Positions 44,001 through 51,107 of a stretch of 51,107 nucleotides of DNA are shown in pieces. This stretch comes from Cryobacterium luteum. GTDB taxonomy: Bacteria > Actinomycetota > Actinomycetes > Actinomycetales > Microbacteriaceae. The number at the start of each line of letters is the position of its first letter. Position 1 is the first letter of the stretch. The stretch covers positions 1 to 51,107 of the forward strand of contig NZ_FOCN01000022.1 of assembly GCF_900110125.1 (NCBI RefSeq), in the 5' to 3' direction. Made by a program: the position numbers and the translations under genes. The notes under the pieces were generated by a model that was not told the origin of the DNA, did no database searches, and saw nothing but the letters and a program-made list of their open reading frames with translations.

Positions 44001-45314
44001 TTAGACCTTCAGCGTCCAGTCGTCGGCGTCGTCCGGGTCTGCGGACGTGGTGTCATCCTCGAGCTGCGTGCGAATGGGCAGCGTGATGGCTCCGGTGAGC
44101 GGATCGATGACGGTGGCCTCGTCGCGGCGGTGCCGCAGTACATCCTGCACGTACGAGGTCACGGCCTCGGCCAGCGGAATGTCCCGCGACTGGTTCTGCG
44201 CCATATACCAGCGGTGATCGAGCAGTTGGTGGAATACCTGGGCCCGCTCGAGTTTGCCTCGCAGCTCCTCGGGAATGGCCCGCACCACCGGCTCGAATAC
44301 CCGCACGAGCCACTCGTGCGCGACCATTTCCTCATCGGCACCCTGCGAGCCGTAGGCGGCCCGATAGGAGTCGAGGTCGTTCAGCAGGCGACGGGCCTGG
44401 TTCTCCTCGGCGTCGAGGCCGGTCAGGCGCAACAACCGGCGCTGATGGTGCCCGGCGTCGACGACCTTCGGCTGAATGCGCACACTCGAACCGGTGCTGT
44501 CGGTCTTGATGGCGAGTTCCTCGATATCGAAACCGAGGTCGTTGAGGCGTTGCACCCGTTGGGTGATGCGCCAACGCTCGGAGGCGGAGAACGACTCCGA
44601 ACCGGTGAGCTCCTTCCAGAGCAGGCGATAGGCGGCGACGATCCCGTTGCTGACCCGAATCGGGTCGAGCTCATCGGCAACCCGGCCGCCGGCCTCGAGA
44701 TCCATCAGCTCGCCGGCGATGTTCACCCGGGCAATTTCGAGGTCGTTCTCCCGCTGGCCGTTCGACAGCCCGCCCGAGTACAACTGCCCGGTCTCAGCAT
44801 CGACAAGGTAGGCGGCAAACGCCCCGGCATCGCGCCGGAACAGGGTGTTCGAGAGCGACACATCGCCCCAGAAGAAGCCGATCATGTGCAGCCGCACGAG
44901 CAGCACTGCGAGAGCGTCGACCAGCCGGGTGGCGGTATCCGGGCGCAAAGCGTGCGAGTACAGGGCCCGGTAGGGGAGGGAGAACTTGAGGTGACGCGTG
45001 ACCAGAACCGAATTGAGCGGCTCCTCCGAGGCATCCGTTCTGTTCGTGATGACGGCAACCGGCTCGACGCAGGGAATCTCGAGGTGAGCCAGGGTGCGCA
45101 GCATGTCGTACTCGCGCTTGGCCATCTCGCTCGTGGTTTCTTTAATGGCCACCACCCGCCCGCTCAGGTGCGCGAACCGCACGAGGTGGCGGGAGATACC
45201 CTTGGGCAGCGAGGCGATGTTCTCATTCGGCCAGGCGTCGAGGGGCAGCTGCCACGGCAGGTCGAGGAGGGCAGGGTCGGCCGTGGCCGACGTGATGTTG
45301 AGGGAACCGCTCAT
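44001..45314 (-). CDS. DUF4032 kinase-like protein
   Basis: Conserved actinobacterial protein of 437 residues. The first 230 residues resemble an aminoglycoside/lipopolysaccharide kinase fold: a lysine in VVAIKETTSEMAKREYDML, the catalytic-loop-like GFFWGDVSLSNTLFR and a DFG-like YLVDAETGQ. A C-terminal region (about 240-410) is DUF4032 proper (DEEMVAHEWLVRVFEPVVRAIP, FHQLLDHRWYMAQNQSRDIPL). The gene is commonly next to ugpC/msiK, as here with 62 bp between, which suggests a shared role in sugar uptake or its control. Substrate unknown. Confidence 0.85.
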   Translation of the reverse strand: MSGSLNITSATADPALLDLPWQLPLDAWPNENIASLPKGISRHLVRFAHLSGRVVAIKETTSEMAKREYDMLRTLAHLEIPCVEPVAVITNRTDASEEPLNSVLVTRHLKFSLPYRALYSHALRPDTATRLVDALAVLLVRLHMIGFFWGDVSLSNTLFRRDAGAFAAYLVDAETGQLYSGGLSNGQRENDLEIARVNIAGELMDLEAGGRVADELDPIRVSNGIVAAYRLLWKELTGSESFSASERWRITQRVQRLNDLGFDIEELAIKTDSTGSSVRIQPKVVDAGHHQRRLLRLTGLDAEENQARRLLNDLDSYRAAYGSQGADEEMVAHEWLVRVFEPVVRAIPEELRGKLERAQVFHQLLDHRWYMAQNQSRDIPLAEAVTSYVQDVLRHRRDEATVIDPLTGAITLPIRTQLEDDTTSADPDDADDWTLKV

Positions 45315-45376
45315 GGTGTGAGCCTAACCGGCTGGAGGAGGTGAGCCCCATCCAGCCGGCCGAAAGGCGTCGAAGG

Positions 45377-46474
45377 CTAGTCGGTGACGGCGCCGCCGAG
45401 GCGCAGTCCGCTTTCGGCGTCGAACACGTGCAGGTGGTTCGGTGTGGCCGTGAGATACACCGTCTCGCCGGCGTTCGGGTGCGAGCGGCCATCGACGCGA
45501 GCGACGATGTCGGTGCGCTTGCCCTCGATCGTGGAGTGACCGTAGAGGTAGCCGTCGGCGCCGAGTTCTTCAACCAGGTCGACCTCGATCTGCAGGCCAT
45601 CGCCGGCGGTGGACGACATCTGGATGTCCTCCGGGCGAATACCAACGGTGACCTTCTTGCCGGTCGAGCTGGCGAGGGTCTCACGCTGCACGGGAACGGT
45701 CGCGGTGCCGAACTTGATGCCGCCATCGACGGTGTCCGCGAGGAACAGGTTCATCGCGGGGCTACCGATGAAACCGGCCACGAACACGTTCTGCGGCTTC
45801 GCGTACAGGTCGCGGGGCGAACCGACCTGCTGCAGGATGCCGTCCTTCAGTACCGCAATCCGGTCACCCATGGTGAGTGCCTCGGTCTGGTCGTGGGTCA
45901 CATAGACGGTCGTGACGCCGAGGCGGCGCTGCAGCGACGCGATCTGCGTGCGCGTCTGCACGCGCAGCTTGGCGTCGAGGTTCGATAGCGGCTCGTCCAT
46001 CAGGAACACCTGCGGCTGGCGCACGATGGCGCGACCCATGGCCACGCGCTGACGCTGACCACCCGAGAGCGCCTTCGGCTTGCGGCTGAGGTAGGGTTCC
46101 AGGTCGAGCAGCTTGGCGGCTTCGAGCACGCGGGCGGCGCGCTCGTCTTTGTTGATGCCGGCGATCTTGAGTGCGAAGCCCATGTTCTCGGCCACGGTCA
46201 TGTGCGGGTACAGGGCGTAGTTCTGAAATACCATCGCAATGTCGCGGTCCTTCGGCGGAACGTCGGTGACGTTGCGCTCACCAATGAAAATGTCGCCCTC
46301 GTTAACCTCTTCGAGGCCGGCCAACATTCGCAGCGAGGTGGACTTGCCGCAGCCGGACGGGCCGACCAGAACCAGAAATTCGCCATCGGCGACCTGCAGG
46401 TCGAGCTTGTCAACAGCCGGTCGAGTGGACCCGGGGTAGAGCCGGGTTGCTTTGTCAAAGGTCACTGAAGCCAT
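45377..46474 (-). CDS. ugpC: Sugar ABC transporter ATP-binding protein UgpC/MsiK-type
   Basis: ATPase shared by several carbohydrate importers in actinobacteria. ATG 46474 is set by GGAGAAATAATC just before it; the frame is open to 46552. The 365-residue protein has Walker [10 protein letters not shown] (38-46), LSGGQRQRVAMGRA, VFLMDEP, and the regulatory TOBE/OB part (ETLASSTGKKVTVGIRPEDIQ, ATPNHLHVFDAESGLRLGGAVTD). No permease or binding-protein genes are adjacent, consistent with a general energising subunit. Followed by the DUF4032 gene on the same strand in reverse order of transcription: ugpC lies downstream of it. Confidence 0.92.
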   Translation of the reverse strand: MASVTFDKATRLYPGSTRPAVDKLDLQVADGEFLVLVGPSGCGKSTSLRMLAGLEEVNEGDIFIGERNVTDVPPKDRDIAMVFQNYALYPHMTVAENMGFALKIAGINKDERAARVLEAAKLLDLEPYLSRKPKALSGGQRQRVAMGRAIVRQPQVFLMDEPLSNLDAKLRVQTRTQIASLQRRLGVTTVYVTHDQTEALTMGDRIAVLKDGILQQVGSPRDLYAKPQNVFVAGFIGSPAMNLFLADTVDGGIKFGTATVPVQRETLASSTGKKVTVGIRPEDIQMSSTAGDGLQIEVDLVEELGADGYLYGHSTIEGKRTDIVARVDGRSHPNAGETVYLTATPNHLHVFDAESGLRLGGAVTD

Positions 46475-46651
46475 GATTATTTCTCCTTCACCGGCAGGAA
46501 CGTGCCGGACGATCCGTTGTGAATAGGATTTGCGTCGCGCGCGTAAGCGCACGACCTTCCCATTATTGCATGACGGATGCCCCGGTGTGGGTCTCCCCGT
46601 TTGGTCGTTTCCCAGTCAGGGGACCTACTATTCCAAGGGTGCCTTCACGCA

Positions 46652-46660
46652 CCCCCCCCC
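46652..46660 (+). repeat. Nine-C homopolymer tract upstream of the DsbA-like gene
   Basis: Uninterrupted run of nine C, 22 bp before the ATG at 46683, followed by TCCTTCTCG. It lies in the leader or promoter spacer. Slippage here could alter translation or promoter spacing; this is speculative. Confidence 0.6.
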
Positions 46661-46682
46661 TCCTTCTCGAAAGCGATTCTTC

Positions 46683-47591
46683 ATGACTATTGGCGGACCA
46701 AGCGACAGCAGTCCCTCAAAGAACCGCCGGCGTGATGCCGCGCGGGTCAAGGCGAAGCAGCTTCGAGTCAGCCAGAAGAAGAAGGATCGCCGCAACAAGG
46801 TATTCCTGCAGGGCGGCATCGGCATCGCCGCCATCGCCATCATCGTTCTGGTCTCCGTGATCATTGTGAATTCAATCAAACCGGCCGGTCCGGGCCCAAA
46901 AAACATGGCCAGCGACGGCGCACTGATCGGTGAGGGCATGGTCACCGTGCTCACGCCGGCGCTGCAGCCCGACGCCAAGCCGCGGCCATCCGAACCCGAT
47001 CCGACCGGTGCCGTTGCGAACATCCGCATCTATGTCGACTACCTGTGCCCCCTCTGCGGCGACTTCGAAGAGGCCAACACCGAGCAGATCGCGCAATGGG
47101 TCGACTCCGGCGCGGCGACGGTAGAAATCCACCCGGTGGCCATCCTCACGAGCAAGTCCGCCGGCACCAAATACTCCCTGCGGGCAGCCAATGCGGCCGC
47201 CTGCGTCGCCAACTATTCGCCCGACGACTTCTTCGACTTCAGCTCCGCCCTGTTCGTCGACCAGCCGGAAGAGACGTCGCCCGGCCGCAGTAACGACGAG
47301 ATCAAAGCTGTCGTCAGTGAAGCGGGCGTCAGCACGGCCCGCTCCAGCATCAATTCCTGCATCGACGACGGCACCTACGAATCGTGGGTCAAGGCCGCCA
47401 CCGACCGCGCGCTCGACGGCCCCATCCCCAACTCCTCGATGAAGTCCATCATCGGAACCCCGACCATTCTGGTCAACGGCAAGCCGTACACCGGTTCGCT
47501 TGAAGACCCGAAGGAGTTCGCTTCCTTCGTGCAGCAGGCCCTCGGCGAGACCTATTCCACGTCGACGCCCACCCCGACCCCCGGCGGGTAA
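46683..47591 (+). CDS. DsbA-family membrane-anchored thioredoxin-like protein
   Basis: Extracytoplasmic thiol oxidoreductase of 302 residues. The N-terminus is strongly basic (RRRDAARVKAKQLRVSQKKKDRRNK), followed by a membrane helix (about 41-63). The thioredoxin fold has the redox motif CPLC (about residues 121-124, YVDYLCPLCGDFEEANTEQ) and the cis-proline in GTPTILVNGKPY. Two additional cysteines (AAACVANY and SINSCIDDG) could form a second disulfide. It resembles actinobacterial DsbA-like proteins that fold secreted proteins; the surface proteins at 15-18 kb have few cysteines. Divergent from ugpC. Confidence 0.85.
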   Translation: MTIGGPSDSSPSKNRRRDAARVKAKQLRVSQKKKDRRNKVFLQGGIGIAAIAIIVLVSVIIVNSIKPAGPGPKNMASDGALIGEGMVTVLTPALQPDAKPRPSEPDPTGAVANIRIYVDYLCPLCGDFEEANTEQIAQWVDSGAATVEIHPVAILTSKSAGTKYSLRAANAAACVANYSPDDFFDFSSALFVDQPEETSPGRSNDEIKAVVSEAGVSTARSSINSCIDDGTYESWVKAATDRALDGPIPNSSMKSIIGTPTILVNGKPYTGSLEDPKEFASFVQQALGETYSTSTPTPTPGG

Positions 47592-47699
47592 GGCTCCGCA
47601 GAACGGATGCGGCGGCTCGCGTCGCGCGCATCCGCTTCGCCGTTGCCCGAGGTGGCTCCGAAATCATTTAGGATGGTCTTTCGAGGCCCTCGGTCTCAT

Positions 47700-47772
47700 G
47701 CCGGCCTGGCGCAATTGGTAGCGCACCACTCTTGTAAAGTGGGGGTTACGGGTTCAAGTCCCGTGGCCGGCC
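47700..47772 (+). tRNA. trnT: tRNA-Thr (anticodon TGT)
   Basis: Full cloverleaf: acceptor GCCGGCC/GGCCGGC (47700-47706 with 47765-47771), D-arm GCGC/GCGC with AATTGGTA loop, anticodon arm CCACT-CTTGTAA-AGTGG with TGT, five-base variable loop and T-arm ACGGG-TTCAAGT-CCCGT. The base at 47772 (C) is the discriminator, and CCA (47773-47775) appears to be encoded. Reads ACA and, by wobble, other Thr codons. Confidence 0.95.
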
Positions 47773-47777
47773 CCACG

Positions 47778-47811
47778 AGCCCCTACTCCCCACCGGGACG
47801 CAGGGGCTTTT
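47778..47811 (+). terminator. Intrinsic terminator after tRNA-Thr
   Basis: AGCCCCT (47778-47784) pairs with AGGGGCT (47802-47808), 17-base loop, followed directly by TTTT. Begins three bases after the encoded CCA. Confidence 0.75.
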
Positions 47812-48005
47812 CTGTGCCCGGGGTGCTGCCTGGATCGCGTGACCCATCCGTGTCCCGTCGTTTTGACGCGGCCGCGTCGTCGCGCGCGCGAGCGATATTC
47901 GGCAGCGAGCCGCTTTCGACGGCGCGACAACTTCGCTGGGAACGCCGATCGGCTCGAACCGCAGTGTCTGTGCCAAGCTGACACCCACGACGATCGGGGG
48001 ATTCG

Positions 48006-48968
48006 GTGGCGCACGCGGAGTTCGACAGTGACTATGAGCGGGCAACGAACGACCCGTCATTCCTCGAGGCGGTGCGCGCCGCCTATGCGGGTACCGATGA
48101 TGTGCTCGATGTGCTCTGGTGGCAGGCACACCCCGACCAGGCATCGCCTTCCGGAACAGCCGCTCCCGCCGCGCGCCGGCGCGAACTTCAGCGCCGCATC
48201 TTCGCCGTCGATGGTGACGCCGTCAACAATGCGGCGGCGGCGCAGCAGCTGGCGCAACTGGACGACGAAATCCGCTTCGAGCGCGCGGCATTCGAGCGCG
48301 CGCTTGCGATCGTCGGGGGCGAATCAGCGCCTAGACGCGCCGAACCACGCGTCACGCTCGACGACACCGAAACCGAAACCACAACCGCAACCGAAGCGGA
48401 GGCCGAAGTTGGCGACCCGCAACCGTTGATCAACCGCCGCCGCCTGCTCGTCACGGCCAGTCTCATCGCGGCCGTGGCGATCGGGGCGGTGGCTGGTGCG
48501 CAAGTCACGGATTCCGGCACGAGCGCGGCCCCGATTCCGACCGCCACGGCCGAGCCGACGACGACGGGAACGCGCGCGCCCGCGCTCACCCGCCTCGATC
48601 TGCCCCAGGCTACGGCCGACGTGCCGAACCACCCGGTGCCCGAGGGATTCGTCGTCGACTCCTTTCGACTGCTGGGCGCTCCGCCCGGTTACCTTGCCCC
48701 GTCAGAATCGGTCGCCATCTACGCCGCCCGGACCACGTCCGGCATGGTCTGTCTCGTCGCGCTCGGCAGCGAGATCGGCCACCTGGCCACCTGCGTTCCC
48801 GACAGCAATTTTCCCACGACCGGCCTGCGCCTGTACTGGCTGAGCACGCTTGACTACTGGTCGGACGCCGGCGTCGCCTCCACCACCCCGATCAACTGGG
48901 ACGCCGTGTGGAAAGCCGACGGGTCGTTCCAATCCGGCGGCACCGGCCCGGAACAGACTGGCCCCTAA
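48006..48968 (+). CDS. Hypothetical single-pass membrane protein
   Basis: Unknown protein of 320 residues from GTG 48006 with GGGGG upstream. The first 140 residues are soluble and helical, with an acidic Thr/Glu/Ala repeat (TETETTTATEAEAEV) before the basic INRRR and one membrane helix (about 147-166). The outer part (about 170-320) starts with a Pro/Thr linker and holds a compact domain (FRLLGAPPGYLAPSESVAIYAARTTSGMVCLVAL) with two cysteines. The plan (cytoplasmic helical domain, helix, outer domain) is like an anti-sigma factor, but no zinc motif or adjacent sigma gene was found. Confidence 0.6.
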   Translation: MAHAEFDSDYERATNDPSFLEAVRAAYAGTDDVLDVLWWQAHPDQASPSGTAAPAARRRELQRRIFAVDGDAVNNAAAAQQLAQLDDEIRFERAAFERALAIVGGESAPRRAEPRVTLDDTETETTTATEAEAEVGDPQPLINRRRLLVTASLIAAVAIGAVAGAQVTDSGTSAAPIPTATAEPTTTGTRAPALTRLDLPQATADVPNHPVPEGFVVDSFRLLGAPPGYLAPSESVAIYAARTTSGMVCLVALGSEIGHLATCVPDSNFPTTGLRLYWLSTLDYWSDAGVASTTPINWDAVWKADGSFQSGGTGPEQTGP

Positions 48969-49124
48969 ACATCCTCCCAGCGATGCGCGACCGCCGGCGC
49001 GCCCGCGGCATCCGCTTATCGCGTGCCCGGGGCGCTGCACCACCGGGCCGCGCAGGCCCCGCCACGTACACTGAGGGCTGGGGTTTTTTACGAGCGGATG
49101 CCCGCGCCCCGAGAGGAAACACGC

Positions 49125-50720
<1,596 letters not shown>

Positions 50721-50737
50721 CCCGCCTGTCTCTAGCG

Positions 50738-50766
50738 ACCGGGCCCGGGCCCGGAAACTGGGCCCA
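50738..50766 (+). repeat. Degraded double-palindrome repeat, copy 6 (about 29 bp)
   Basis: ACCGGGCCCGGGCCCGG is followed by AAACTGGGCCC: a shortened palindrome A and the right half of palindrome B. The left half of B is missing. Placed 18 bases after the ABC-F stop and 18 bases before the end of an IS30 element. Confidence 0.65.
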
Positions 50767-50783
50767 CGATAGGGCGGTTTCTG

Positions 50784-51107
50784 GGGGTCGTTGCAACACC
50801 GGGTGGTCTATTCAGTAGTCAGCAGTTTAGCGAAGCGCTCGGCGGGGGTGTCCCAGTCGAGCGTCTTCCGTGGGCGTTCGTTGAGCTCGTGTGCTGCCGC
50901 GCGTAAGTCGTCGGCGGTGTAGGTGGAGAGGTTGGTGCCCTTGGGGAAGTACTGGCGTAGTAGGCCGTTGGTGTTCTCGTTGGATCCGCGTTGCCAGGGG
51001 CTGGCTGCGTCGCAGAAGTAGACGTCCATGTTTGTGCCAAGGCGGATGGCAGTGTGATGCGCCATCTCGACACCTTGGTCCCAGGTCAGAGAGCCGCGTA
51101 GATGTGC
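50784..51107 (-). mobile_element. IS30-family insertion sequence, one end (cut by the window edge)
   Basis: The transposase gene is 23 bp or so inside an end with GGGGTCGTTGCAACAC (50784-50799), a word like the terminal repeats of actinobacterial IS30 elements. The other end is outside the window. No target duplication can be checked. Confidence 0.7.
50808..51107 (-). CDS. IS30-family transposase, C-terminal part (partial)
   Basis: The last 99 residues of an IS30 transposase, open to the window edge. The frame continues upstream of the ATG at 51065 with AHLRGSLTWDQGVE, so that ATG is not the start. The segment CDAASPWQRGSNENTNGLLR carries the final catalytic glutamate, and the rest ends DWDTPAERFAKLLTTE. 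No stop or frameshift inside, so the copy may be active. Confidence 0.9.
   Translation of the reverse strand, partial: AHLRGSLTWDQGVEMAHHTAIRLGTNMDVYFCDAASPWQRGSNENTNGLLRQYFPKGTNLSTYTADDLRAAAHELNERPRKTLDWDTPAERFAKLLTTE

Noticed and set aside
6720..49100. CGGATGC as an FtsK-orienting (KOPS-like) word
   Set aside because: Copies occur on both strands in similar numbers over 42 kb, which does not fit a polar sequence.

Overview
This is a high-GC actinobacterial chromosome segment, most likely from the family Microbacteriaceae (a Cryobacterium-like genome would fit, but this is inference). The lineage call rests on mycothiol synthesis (mshD), GlnR of the OmpR type, SenX3-RegX3, CarD beside an LpqE-like lipoprotein, a fused IspDF, an UgpC/MsiK-type sugar ATPase next to a DUF4032 protein, and very frequent GCGGATGCC/GGCATCCGC words.

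Layout. 1-3.1 kb is an insertion-sequence graveyard: an IS481-type element with 76-bp inverted ends and a doubly broken transposase, next to an IS21 remnant (istA without its 3' end or istB). 3.2-6.2 kb holds galE and a DUF4012 membrane protein; this stretch has lower GC and lacks the GCGGATGC word common elsewhere, so it looks acquired. 6.3-11.5 kb carries a HAD hydrolase, a membrane protein with a likely frameshift, an acetamidase/formamidase and a polar amino acid ABC importer. 11.8-15 kb is a sensor kinase/response regulator pair separated by an opposite-strand, 5'-truncated 13E12/HNH gene. 15.2-18.4 kb encodes a secreted surface system: a YVTN beta-propeller with a WxL-like tail, a DUF916-type membrane-anchored partner and an Ig-like surface protein. 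18.8-20.3 kb is a YtcJ-like amidohydrolase.

20.3-27.6 kb is phosphate metabolism on the minus strand (pstSCAB, a Nudix/phosphatase fusion of the MutT1 type, ppk), with PHO-box-like 11-nt repeats before pstS and ppk. 28.1-31.3 kb has mshD-glnR and, divergently, two small membrane proteins and a nitrobindin. 31.6-34 kb has a YgfZ-type protein and gpmA. 34.6-37.3 kb is phoU diverging from senX3-regX3, the sensor side of the same phosphate regulon. 37.4-42.6 kb is the conserved block lpqE-like/carD/ispDF/cysS/rlmB. 42.8-50.7 kb has an AbiEi-like protein, a DUF4032 kinase-like protein, ugpC, a DsbA-like thioredoxin, tRNA-Thr(UGU), an unknown membrane protein and an ABC-F ATPase. An IS30 transposase runs off the right edge.

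The most unusual content is in the non-coding DNA. A 67-bp module made of two near-perfect palindromes plus a half site occurs in five good copies and two degraded ones, mostly just after stop codons. Two further intergenic families (a 96-bp element with 17-bp inverted ends, and an AATTCAGGA-ended element) occur side by side at two loci. Several housekeeping proteins (nitrobindin, YgfZ, MshD, IspDF) carry in-frame low-complexity expansions built from short DNA tandem repeats. All repeat and motif calls were made by eye, without database searches.
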